From contig CAKROP010000138.1 of NCBI GenBank assembly GCA_934373375.1, positions 1-6,049 on the forward strand: 6,049 nucleotides of DNA, read 5' to 3'. The translations under genes and the position numbers were made by a program. This DNA is from an uncultured Anaerosacchariphilus sp. Its GTDB lineage: Bacteria > Bacillota > Clostridia > Lachnospirales > Lachnospiraceae. The notes under the pieces were generated by a model. That model searched no databases. It was not told where the DNA came from and was given only the letters and a program-made list of their open reading frames with translations. Shown piece by piece: positions 1 to 5,905 of the stretch (its first letter is position 1; each line of letters begins with the position of its first letter).

Positions 1-2
1 AC

Positions 3-929
3 AGTAAAGACCCGGAGGAGCAGGCGGTGCTTCGGAAGCTGCTGGAACGCTTACAGGAGACCGGAAGCCTCGCCACGGCCTTTGCGGACGCCGGCCTTTT
101 CCCCGCCTATCTTCTCTCCATGACGGAGCTCGGCGAACAGACCGGTACCCTGGACGAGGTCATGAAGGCTCTGTCGCTCCACTATGAGCGTGAGGAAGCC
201 ATAAGCCGCAATGTCAAAAATGCCCTGACCTATCCGCTTATTATGGCAGCCATGATGGTAGCAGTCATCGTCATTTTACTTGTAAAGGTCATGCCTATCT
301 TCCAGCAGGTGTTCCGGCAGCTGGGTACGGAGATGACCGGATTTTCCCGGGCACTTATGGGACTCGGCACAGCGCTCAACCGCTATGCCATTCTGTTCCT
401 TGTACTTCTTCTGCTGGTAATCGCGGCGGCCTTTACCGGAACACACACTGCGGGCGGACGGCGGTTTTTCCGGAAAATCGGACTTCATTTTCCACGGATC
501 CGATCCATGCAGGAGCAGCTTTCTGTCTGCCGCTTTGCCAGTGGTATGGCTATCTCCCTGAAAAGCGGTCTCACCCAGGAGCAGAGTCTGGAGCTGACAG
601 AGCGGCTGATCGAAGACACTGATTTCTGTAAGAAGCTGGAAGCCTGCCGGGACGGGCTGTCTGAGGGACAGGATCTGGCGGCTCTCCTGCATCAGGAGCA
701 GATTCTGACCGGCGTCTACGCGCGGATGGCTTCCATCGGCGCGCGGACCGGGGAACTGGATGCGGTACTGGAACGAATCGCCGATCTCTGCCAGGAGGAT
801 CTGGATGATCGGATGAACCGGACCCTGGCGGTTCTGGAGCCTACGCTGGTCATCACCCTGTCCCTCATTGTGGGCGTGATTCTGCTGTCTGTGATGCTGC
901 CGCTGATGGGCATCCTGTCCAGTCTTTAG
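3..929 (+). CDS. Type II secretion/type IV pilus inner-membrane platform protein, GspF/PilC family (5' end missing)
   Basis: This is the polytopic platform protein that couples the cytoplasmic assembly ATPase to pilin or pseudopilin extrusion. The reading frame is open from the left edge, so the gene is 5'-partial. A GTG at 27 has a purine-rich stretch (GGAGG, 14-18) before it. Starting there would remove the first helices of the first F domain, so I treat GAGGAG as Glu-Glu codons and place the true start upstream. Numbering residues from that GTG, the end of F domain 1 (ELGEQTGTLDEV, 34-45) is followed by hydrophobic segments at about 70-90 and 120-138. A second F domain spans about 165-270 and contains the repeated motif IGARTGELDAVLERIA (237-252). 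A final membrane segment lies at about 270-297. This duplicated fold with three membrane helices matches the family. Family members are usually 340-400 residues, so some 40-90 residues are missing. It leads a tightly packed operon. PilC is the likely name because pilT follows, but GspF cannot be excluded. Confidence 0.9.
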   Translation, partial: SKDPEEQAVLRKLLERLQETGSLATAFADAGLFPAYLLSMTELGEQTGTLDEVMKALSLHYEREEAISRNVKNALTYPLIMAAMMVAVIVILLVKVMPIFQQVFRQLGTEMTGFSRALMGLGTALNRYAILFLVLLLLVIAAAFTGTHTAGGRRFFRKIGLHFPRIRSMQEQLSVCRFASGMAISLKSGLTQEQSLELTERLIEDTDFCKKLEACRDGLSEGQDLAALLHQEQILTGVYARMASIGARTGELDAVLERIADLCQEDLDDRMNRTLAVLEPTLVITLSLIVGVILLSVMLPLMGILSSL

Positions 930-933
930 GAGG
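928..933 (+). promoter_or_regulatory. Ribosome binding site that fixes the next start at 942
   Basis: A perfect AGGAGG overlaps the TAG stop of the platform gene and lies 8 nt before the ATG at 942. The in-frame GTG at 933 overlaps the Shine-Dalgarno sequence itself and so is a poor start. Confidence 0.75.
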
Positions 934-941
934 TGCTGCTC

Positions 942-1265
942 ATGCGTTTTCAAATGGAGAGAAAATACCGGCCACAGCTTCGGCTGCTTTTGTCCGTCTC
1001 TGTCTTCGCGGTCATCCTTCTCTGCTTTTATCTGGGGGTGCAGTCCCTTTCGGCGGATACGGACCGGCGGCAGCGGGACAGCCTTGAGGAAGCCCTGAAC
1101 CGGGGGATTACTTACTGCTACGCAGTGGAGGGCGCTTACCCCGAAAGCCTGGAATACCTGACGGAGCATTACGGACTGACCTATGATCACGACCGCTTTT
1201 TCGTGGATTACCGCGTCTCCGGAGCCAATCTGTATCCGGATGTGACGATTCTGGAGGTGAAATGA
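942..1265 (+). CDS. Small single-pass membrane protein, GspG-pseudopilin-like but lacking a prepilin signal
   Basis: The protein has 107 residues when started at ATG 942, which has an ideal AGGAGG 8 nt upstream. A short basic N-terminus (R2, R7, K8, R10, R14) precedes one hydrophobic helix at about 15-36, so the C-terminal part is probably outside the membrane. After the helix comes a charged helical stretch (about 38-55), then CYAVEGAYPESLEYL (59-73), YGLTYD and a YRVSGANLYPDVTILEV tail (90-106). The 'Tyr-x-x-Glu-Gly-x-Tyr-Pro...Leu' arrangement resembles the conserved part of GspG/ComGC-type pseudopilins after their long N-terminal helix. There is no Gly/Ala-Phe-x-x-x-Glu prepilin peptidase site, so it may be an anchored pseudopilin relative that is not processed. 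It sits 12 nt after the platform gene and overlaps the next gene by 4 nt. Membership in the machine is an inference from position and this resemblance. The exact function is unknown. Confidence 0.75.
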   Translation: MRFQMERKYRPQLRLLLSVSVFAVILLCFYLGVQSLSADTDRRQRDSLEEALNRGITYCYAVEGAYPESLEYLTEHYGLTYDHDRFFVDYRVSGANLYPDVTILEVK

Positions 1266-1768
1266 GTATGCAGACACGGCGTGACCCCCATCATCTCATA
1301 GATGTTCTTTTTCCAGCGGCCCTGCTCTTCGTATTCGCCTTCTCGGCGGTGTCGGTGATTCTGCTGGCTACCGGAGTGTACCGGGACACGGCGAGCCATT
1401 CTTCCCGGAGCTATACGGCGGAGACGGCGCTGGCATACCTGACGGAGAAAGTACATCAGAATGACGCGGACGGACAGATCGATATCGGAACCTTCGACGG
1501 CTGCGAGGCTCTTCAGATCCGGCAGTCTTATGGAGATTCGAACTATACTACTTATATCTACGCCTATGAAGACGCCTTGCGGGAGCTGTTTGTAAAGGAC
1601 GGCGCGCCCGCGTCTGCAGAGGATGGCAGGGCAATCCTGGCCGTCTCGTCGCTCAGCTTCACAAGGCTGGGTGACGGCCTGCTCTCCTTCTCCTGCACCA
1701 ATACGGACGGCACAACAGCCCGGGCTGTTGTTCAGGTACGAAGCACGAAAGGGGGCGCAGCTTCATGA
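1262..1768 (+). CDS. Single-pass membrane protein, probable DUF4860 family, in pilus/secretion operon
   Basis: The protein has 168 residues. The N-terminus contains DPHHLIDVLFPAALLFVFAF (8-27), and the membrane helix runs from about 14 to 38. A soluble part of about 130 residues follows, with a Tyr-rich central segment (SYGDSNYTTYIYAYEDALRE, 89-108). The C-terminus is strand-rich and alternating (about 126-161), suggesting a small beta domain on the outer face. The 'H-x-I-D-x-L-F' entry into the helix is what I recall of DUF4860, a clostridial family of unknown function. That assignment is from memory and was not searched. The ATG at 1262 overlaps the preceding TGA (ATGA), with GGAGG at 1253-1257 only 4 nt away. 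An in-frame ATG at 1268 has a 10-nt spacing and could be the real start. The gene probably encodes an accessory or minor-pilin-like component. It overlaps the next gene by 4 nt. Confidence 0.75.
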   Translation: MSMQTRRDPHHLIDVLFPAALLFVFAFSAVSVILLATGVYRDTASHSSRSYTAETALAYLTEKVHQNDADGQIDIGTFDGCEALQIRQSYGDSNYTTYIYAYEDALRELFVKDGAPASAEDGRAILAVSSLSFTRLGDGLLSFSCTNTDGTTARAVVQVRSTKGGAAS

Positions 1769-2250
1769 AAATGACACATCACCCCCGTACATCCAGCCTG
1801 TTTCTGCTGGAGCTGATTTTTTCCATTCTGTTTTTCTCGGTGGCAAGCGCGATCTGTATCCAGATCTTTGTGCGGGCCCATACCTTAAGCCGAGACGCCC
1901 GGGCGCTGCATGCGGCGGTGTCCGCCTGCTCGGACGCAGCGGAGATCGGAAGCAATGCCGGAACCGCGGCAGACGCCGCAGAAAAGCTGGCTGCCCTGTA
2001 CGCGGACACGGCAGCCGAAGACCCGGTTTCGGGTGATGATTCCGTTTTCACAGTAGCTGTGGGATTTGACGCGGAGCTTCAGCCCTGCGCCACAGACGCG
2101 GACGCAGCGGCATATCTGCTGACAGCGGACTTTTCCGAACGCGGAAGGCTGCTGCACTGCAAAGCGATTATGACAAAAAAGGATTCTTCAGCGGAGATCT
2201 ACCGGCTGGAGACTGTTCACTATTTATCGGGAGGAACCGCGGATGAATAA
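1765..2250 (+). CDS. Type IV prepilin-like protein with non-canonical N-terminal signal
   Basis: The protein has 161 residues. A short polar/basic leader (K2, R8) is followed by SSLFLLELIFSILFFSVASA (10-29), the layout of a class III prepilin signal. If cleavage falls after Ser11, the conserved glutamate is Glu16, exactly mature position +5, and a hydrophobic helix follows to about residue 36. Residue -1 is Ser instead of the usual Gly, and +1 is Leu instead of Phe/Met. The helix continues into an Ala-rich predicted helix (about 41-82). A soluble C-terminal part with two Cys (C108, C132) follows, ending in strand-like segments (LLTADFSERGRLLHCKAIMT; EIYRLETVHYL). The family predicts processing by a prepilin peptidase and a place in the pilus or pseudopilus, probably as a minor subunit. 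The start overlaps the previous stop (ATGA), with GGGGG at 1751-1755 as a modest ribosome binding site, which suggests translational coupling. No specific pilin name can be assigned. Confidence 0.75.
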   Translation: MKMTHHPRTSSLFLLELIFSILFFSVASAICIQIFVRAHTLSRDARALHAAVSACSDAAEIGSNAGTAADAAEKLAALYADTAAEDPVSGDDSVFTVAVGFDAELQPCATDADAAAYLLTADFSERGRLLHCKAIMTKKDSSAEIYRLETVHYLSGGTADE

Positions 2251-2647
2251 GGAGAAAAAAAGTGTTCCCTTTCTGAGTATCGGATCTTCTTCCCTTCTGG
2301 TGGTCTTTCTGGTGCTTTGCCTGGTGATATTCGCGGTGCTGACTCTTACCGGCGCCCAGAGCGATTACCGTTTCAGCAGACGGCTGGCAGACCGACGGAC
2401 AGCCTACTATGCCGCCTGCAATCAGGCAGAGGAGCAGATTGCGTCGCTGGACGCAGCCGGGGAATTGAAACATATGACGGAAAGCCGCAGCTTTCAGGTG
2501 CAAATCAGCGATCGACAGGCGCTTTTCGTGGAGCTTTCCCCGGACGACACGGACGGATATGTAATCTCCGCCTGGCAGACCATCAGCACCGGGGACTGGA
2601 ATTCCACTTCCGGTTCACCGGGAATCGGGATTTCCAATGAAGACTGA
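2243..2647 (+). CDS. Minor pilin-like membrane protein, PilX/GspK N-terminal style
   Basis: The protein has 134 residues. A lysine-rich leader (K3, K5, K6) is followed by IGSSSLLVVFLVLCLVIFAV (13-32), a membrane helix, and then TLTGAQSDYRFSRRLADRRT (34-53) leading into AYYAACNQAEEQIASLDAA. This pattern of a Gly-Ser-leading hydrophobic helix without Glu at +5, followed by an Arg/Ala-rich helix with Tyr-Ala-Ala and Ala-Glu, resembles the N-terminus of PilX and GspK-like minor (pseudo)pilins. A plausible processing site would be after Gly14. The remaining 60 residues are mixed strand/polar and end in a Gly/Ser-rich tail (STSGSPGIGISNED). A GGGAGG at 2229-2234 lies 8 nt before the ATG, inside the end of the previous gene, and the coding regions overlap by 8 nt. 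Homology is suggestive only. A simple anchored accessory protein is the alternative. Confidence 0.7.
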   Translation: MNKEKKSVPFLSIGSSSLLVVFLVLCLVIFAVLTLTGAQSDYRFSRRLADRRTAYYAACNQAEEQIASLDAAGELKHMTESRSFQVQISDRQALFVELSPDDTDGYVISAWQTISTGDWNSTSGSPGIGISNED

Positions 2648-2653
2648 AAATTC

Positions 2654-2660
2654 AGGGAGG
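2654..2660 (+). promoter_or_regulatory. Ribosome binding site that fixes the pilT start at 2667
   Basis: AGGGAGG lies 6 nt before ATG 2667. An upstream in-frame ATG at 2637 lies inside the preceding gene, has no comparable Shine-Dalgarno sequence and would only add ten polar residues. The start at 2667 is therefore preferred and gives a conventional PilT N-terminus (MDIVTILKQAVGENASDVFI). Confidence 0.75.
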
Positions 2661-2666
2661 ATCACT

Positions 2667-3725
2667 ATGGATATTGTTACGATTTTAAAACAGGCAGTGG
2701 GGGAAAATGCGTCGGATGTGTTTATTGTGGCAGGTCTTCCCTGCTCTTTCCGCAAAAACGGTACGCTTTATCAGATAAATGAAGAACGGCTGCTGCCGCC
2801 GGATACAGAAAGTCTGCTGAACGACATCTACAGGCTGGCAGGCAGCCGGGATATGACGGCCCTGCACGAACACGGCGACGACGACTTCGCCTTCGCGATT
2901 CAGGGCGTGTCCCGCTTCCGTGTCAGCGCCTACAAGCAGCGCGGCGCGCTCTCAGCCGTGATCCGTGTGATCACCTTCCGGCTGCCGGACTACACAGCTC
3001 TGGGAATTCCGCCGTATATCATCAATTCCACCGCATCCGGAAGCGGCATGATTCTGATTACAGGCCCGGCTGGCAGCGGAAAATCCACAACCCTGGCCTG
3101 CATGATCGATCACATCAATAAGACGCGGGATGCGCATATCATCACGCTGGAGGATCCGCTGGAATTTCTGCACCGCCATAACCGCTCCATCGTGAGCCAG
3201 CGGGAGATCCACGTAGACACGGAAAACTACGTGACAGCTCTCCGCGCGGCGCTCCGCCAGAGCCCCGACGTCATCCTTCTGGGGGAAATGCGTGATTACG
3301 AGACCATCAACGTGGCTATGACAGCTGCCGAAACCGGTCATCTGCTGCTGTCCACCCTTCACACGATCGGTGCCGCCAATACCATCGACCGCATCATCGA
3401 CGTCTTCCCGCCCAGCCAGCAGCGGCAGATCGCGATTCAGCTTTCCACCGTTCTGAACGCTGTCGTATCGCAGCAGCTGCTGCCCACCGTGGACGGAGGG
3501 ATGGTTCCCGCTTTTGAGATTATGACGGTAACTCCGGCGATTCGAAATATGATCCGTGATAATAAAGTGCCACAGATCGACGGACTGCTGTATTCGTCGA
3601 ACCGGGAGGATATGGTATCAATGGACGCCAGCATTCTGGCACTCTATCAGAAGGGCGTGATTTCGAAGGACACGGCGCTGATTTACGCGACGAATCCGGA
3701 GATGTTAAGGAAGAAACTGGTTTAG
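2667..3725 (+). CDS. pilT: PilT-type twitching/retraction ATPase (secretion ATPase superfamily)
   Basis: This cytoplasmic hexameric ATPase is expected to power pilus retraction by working on the PilC/GspF platform. From ATG 2667 it has 352 residues, the usual PilT length. The N-terminal domain begins with a short helix and an 'ASDVFI' motif (15-20, compare ASDLH in PilT). The catalytic domain shows Walker A GPAGSGKST (133-141), the Asp box ITLEDPLEF (159-167), Walker B VILLGEMRD (202-210) and the His box ending GHLLLSTLHT (224-233). The C-terminal TPAIRNMIRDNK (289-300) corresponds to the AIRNLIRE motif characteristic of PilT and needed for retraction in studied members. That motif, and the absence of a Cys4 zinc site, argue against PilB/GspE. 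Oddities are Ala instead of Thr in the Walker A loop (GPAGSGKS) and Met-Asp instead of Leu-Glu in AIRNLIRE; both are conservative. It is the last gene of the operon, and its TAG stop overlaps the stop of the opposing gene. Confidence 0.93.
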   Translation: MDIVTILKQAVGENASDVFIVAGLPCSFRKNGTLYQINEERLLPPDTESLLNDIYRLAGSRDMTALHEHGDDDFAFAIQGVSRFRVSAYKQRGALSAVIRVITFRLPDYTALGIPPYIINSTASGSGMILITGPAGSGKSTTLACMIDHINKTRDAHIITLEDPLEFLHRHNRSIVSQREIHVDTENYVTALRAALRQSPDVILLGEMRDYETINVAMTAAETGHLLLSTLHTIGAANTIDRIIDVFPPSQQRQIAIQLSTVLNAVVSQQLLPTVDGGMVPAFEIMTVTPAIRNMIRDNKVPQIDGLLYSSNREDMVSMDASILALYQKGVISKDTALIYATNPEMLRKKLV

Positions 3726-3739
3726 TCTGTCAGCTTCTT
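3711..3739. terminator. Possible weak bidirectional terminator hairpin over the overlapping stop codons
   Basis: The arms AAGAA-a-CTG (3711-3719) and CAG-c-TTCTT (3731-3739) flank an 11-nt loop that holds both stop codons. On the - strand transcript the central pair is G-U, giving nine continuous pairs. On the + transcript it is an A-C mismatch. No proper U tract follows on either side, so this is a weak terminator at best. It is listed because there is no intergenic space for any other. Confidence 0.2.
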
Positions 3740-5749
3740 TATGGATTCCGTGGATATCTCAGAAGCTTCCGCCATGTCTCCCCACCGCGCATAATCCTCC
3801 GTCATGCCACTCGCAAGCTCCCACTTAATCTTGTCCTTGATATCCATGAGACATTGCAGAAGCAGCGGATTGAACGCGCCGCATTCTCCGTTCAGGATCA
3901 TCCGGAGCGCCTGCTCATGGGAGTAAGCTTTTTTGTATACACGCTCGCTGACCAGGGCGTCATACACATCCGCCAGTGCCACCACCTGGACGAATATGGG
4001 GATCTGATCGCCCTTCAGGCCATCCGGATAGCCGCGGCCATCATAGCGTTCGTGGTGCCAGCGGCAGATATCATGGGCAATCTGAACCAGCGGCTCATCC
4101 TGGTAAAGCTCCATTTTTTCCAGTATGGAAGCTCCGATCAGCGTATGGGTCTTCATGATTTCAAATTCTTCATCCGTCAATCTGCCCGGTTTGTTCAGAA
4201 TGGATTCCGCGATACCGATTTTCCCGATATCATGCAGGGAGGAAGCCGTCACAATCATCTGCTGCTCCGACCAGGTCATATGGTAATCGTTGCTGCGCTT
4301 CATCAGCTGCTCCAGCAACAGCTCCGTCAGAATATTGATGTGCATCACGTGCGGGCCGCTCTCGCCGTTTCGGAACTCCACGATCTGGCTCAAAATCGTG
4401 ATCATAATACGGTTGCTGTGCTCTTTCTCGTAAATCTGGCGGGTAACCAGGCTCAGGAGATGGCGCTGCTTGGCATAAAGCTTGATGGTGTTAAACACAC
4501 GCTGGTATACAACCTTCGCGTCAAAGGGACGTCCGATATAATCAGAAGCCCCGAATTCGTAGGCCTTCCGAATGAACTGGGCGGAATCTTCACTGGAAAT
4601 CATGATAACCGGAATATCCTCAATCCACTGCTTTTTATTCATAACGGAAAGAACTTCAAAGCCGTCCATCTTCGGCATCACCAAATCCAGGAGAATCAGG
4701 GAAATGGCGGTACCCTTCTGTTCCAGGATTTCAATACACTGTTCACCGTCTTCCGCATTCAGGATACGGTAGTCCTTCTGCAGAATCTCAGTCAGAATAG
4801 CGCGGTTCATCTCTGAGTCGTCAACGATCAGGATCTGCTGGCGCAGATCTTCGCTTTCTTCCTCCGGCGCTTTTTTCGGATTATCCTTGACATCCCACTC
4901 GGTAACAACCATATTTTTCCGCTTCTTGGCGCGGTACATGAGCTTATCCGCCCGGGACACGGCTTCCTTGATATCACCGCTGGTGAACATGACGCCGCCG
5001 ATGCTGACAGACATCTGTAAGCGGTTATAGCCTGCTATGGTGGCTTCGTAGATGCGCTCCTGAATCATTTTCAGCTTGGCCGCAAAAATATCGGACTGGA
5101 TATCCGGCAGGATCAGCAGAAATTCATCTCCGCCATAGCGGATCAGCATATCGGACTTTCGGACATAACGCCGGATGATATCAGCGGCAGTCTCCAACGC
5201 CAGGTCACCCGCATGGTGACCGTAGGTGTCGTTATAGACCTTGAAATCGTCCAAATCGATAACTGCCACACCTGCAGGGCCTTTCATGTCTTTGACTTCA
5301 TCCTCATAGAAACGGCGGTTATAAGCGCCGGTCAGGGCGTCCTTGTACAGCTTCTCGTTGTAGACAGTCAGATGGCTCAGCAGCTTTTCATAGCCCTCAG
5401 AATCCAGCAGGGTACTCTCATCCAGATCCTTAATCATTTCCATGACATAGGGTTCTCCGTCTATCTCCACGTACCGGGAGAATACCTGATACATCTGATT
5501 GTCGATAAACTCTATCTTACTTTCCTCGCCCTGGCTGTCCAGTACATCTCTGGATATACAATTTTCACAGGGCTTGTCCTTCTTCCAGAATTCGTAGCAC
5601 TGACAGGCACTGGGAAGTCCCTCCGCCAGCTCTCGCTCCCTGTCCTTCAGAGCGCTTCCTTTTACCAGTCTCACAAACGGAAATACTTCCCGCAGGCAGC
5701 TCATCTTGGCTTCTGCCTGTTCCATCGTCATCTTATCCTGTTCCCGCAT
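3722..5749 (-). CDS. c-di-GMP signalling protein: Cys-rich N-terminus, GGDEF, receiver, HD-GYP
   Basis: This 675-residue cytoplasmic protein has no evident membrane segment. The N-terminal region (1-115) contains C49-x-C51 and C61-x-x-C64 near YEFW. The GGDEF domain (about 135-285) has DALTGAYNRR (137-146), Asp165 in VIDLDDFK, the GGDEF motif itself (206-210) and an inhibitory RxxD site, RKSD (197-200), five residues before it. It should therefore make c-di-GMP with product inhibition. The receiver domain (about 304-425) has Asp310/Asp311, phospho-acceptor Asp355 in LLDLVMPKMDG and Ser385. The usual Lys is replaced by Arg407 in GRPFD. The HD-GYP domain (about 450-640) has E463/H467, HDIGK (506-510), H535, HHERYDGRGYPDGL (565-578) and Asp594. 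This is a full metal-ligand set, predicting hydrolysis of c-di-GMP. Position 470 is His where Arg is common. The start is supported by AGGAGG (complement of 5757-5762), 7 nt upstream. It converges on pilT, overlapping it by 4 nt, and is divergent from the gene at 5906. The net activity cannot be told from sequence. Confidence 0.92.
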   Translation of the reverse strand: MREQDKMTMEQAEAKMSCLREVFPFVRLVKGSALKDRERELAEGLPSACQCYEFWKKDKPCENCISRDVLDSQGEESKIEFIDNQMYQVFSRYVEIDGEPYVMEMIKDLDESTLLDSEGYEKLLSHLTVYNEKLYKDALTGAYNRRFYEDEVKDMKGPAGVAVIDLDDFKVYNDTYGHHAGDLALETAADIIRRYVRKSDMLIRYGGDEFLLILPDIQSDIFAAKLKMIQERIYEATIAGYNRLQMSVSIGGVMFTSGDIKEAVSRADKLMYRAKKRKNMVVTEWDVKDNPKKAPEEESEDLRQQILIVDDSEMNRAILTEILQKDYRILNAEDGEQCIEILEQKGTAISLILLDLVMPKMDGFEVLSVMNKKQWIEDIPVIMISSEDSAQFIRKAYEFGASDYIGRPFDAKVVYQRVFNTIKLYAKQRHLLSLVTRQIYEKEHSNRIMITILSQIVEFRNGESGPHVMHINILTELLLEQLMKRSNDYHMTWSEQQMIVTASSLHDIGKIGIAESILNKPGRLTDEEFEIMKTHTLIGASILEKMELYQDEPLVQIAHDICRWHHERYDGRGYPDGLKGDQIPIFVQVVALADVYDALVSERVYKKAYSHEQALRMILNGECGAFNPLLLQCLMDIKDKIKWELASGMTEDYARWGDMAEASEISTESIKKLTD

Positions 5750-5776
5750 TTATCTGCCTCCTGTTTGTATTTTTTT

Positions 5777-5805
5777 ATTATACACCGGAACCCCGGAAAA
5801 AGATA
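5777..5805 (-). promoter_or_regulatory. Candidate promoter for the c-di-GMP signalling gene
   Basis: A perfect TATAAT lies on the - strand at 5782-5777. It predicts transcription starting near 5770 with a leader of about 20 nt before ATG 5749. The -35 position (about 5805-5800, TATCTT) is poor, so it may need an activator, or another element may contribute. A TTCCGG-GG-TTCCGG direct repeat lies in the spacer. Confidence 0.45.
5785..5796. repeat. CCGG-N4-CCGG inverted/direct repeat in the promoter spacer
   Basis: Two CCGG tetramers separated by AACC lie between the -10 and -35 positions of the leftward promoter. On the - strand they read as two TTCCGG copies 2 nt apart. It could be a small operator or be chance. 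No regulator is known for it here. Confidence 0.25.
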
Positions 5806-5826
5806 CTCTTAAGACATATTTTGTAA

Positions 5827-5855
5827 TTGAATTTTCCGTGTATCCGGAGTATGAT
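5827..5855 (+). promoter_or_regulatory. Sigma-A-type promoter for the rightward Hpt-like gene
   Basis: TTGAAT (5827-5832) and TATGAT (5850-5855) are separated by exactly 17 nt and match the housekeeping consensus at 4 and 5 of 6 positions. The predicted start of transcription is near 5862, giving a leader of about 44 nt, too short for a c-di-GMP riboswitch. The leader carries AGGAG at 5892-5896. Confidence 0.5.
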
Positions 5856-5905
5856 GAAAAGAGGGAATGTACTTTACATAAGAATATACACAGGAGATTT
5901 GAATT

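Noticed and set aside
27..929. GTG at 27 with an apparent Shine-Dalgarno as the true start of the platform gene
   Set aside because: It would remove the N-terminal helices of the first F domain. The frame stays open to the window edge, with plausible family sequence (SKDPEEQAVL) before it.
276..1277. 333-codon open frame on the - strand opposite the platform gene
   Set aside because: Its translation is rich in Gln, His and Arg with no recognisable domain, and it lies fully antisense to a clear GspF/PilC gene. It is a by-product of GC-rich codon use.
1623..2036. 137-codon + strand frame bridging two small genes
   Set aside because: It is Arg/Gly/Pro-rich, out of frame with both pilin-like genes that have good starts and membrane helices, and has no ribosome binding site I trust.
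3854..4816. 320-codon open frame on the + strand within the c-di-GMP gene
   Set aside because: It is antisense to well-conserved receiver and HD-GYP motifs and has no recognisable domain of its own. It is a shadow frame.
5213..5812. 199-codon + strand frame with hydrophobic stretches opposite the GGDEF region
   Set aside because: The hydrophobicity comes from the complement of the GGDEF coding sequence, and the GGDEF frame is unmistakable. No independent gene signals.
5856..5905. c-di-GMP riboswitch in the leader of the Hpt-like gene
   Set aside because: The predicted leader is only about 44 nt and shows no paired structure or conserved riboswitch core. It is too short for known c-di-GMP-I or -II aptamers.
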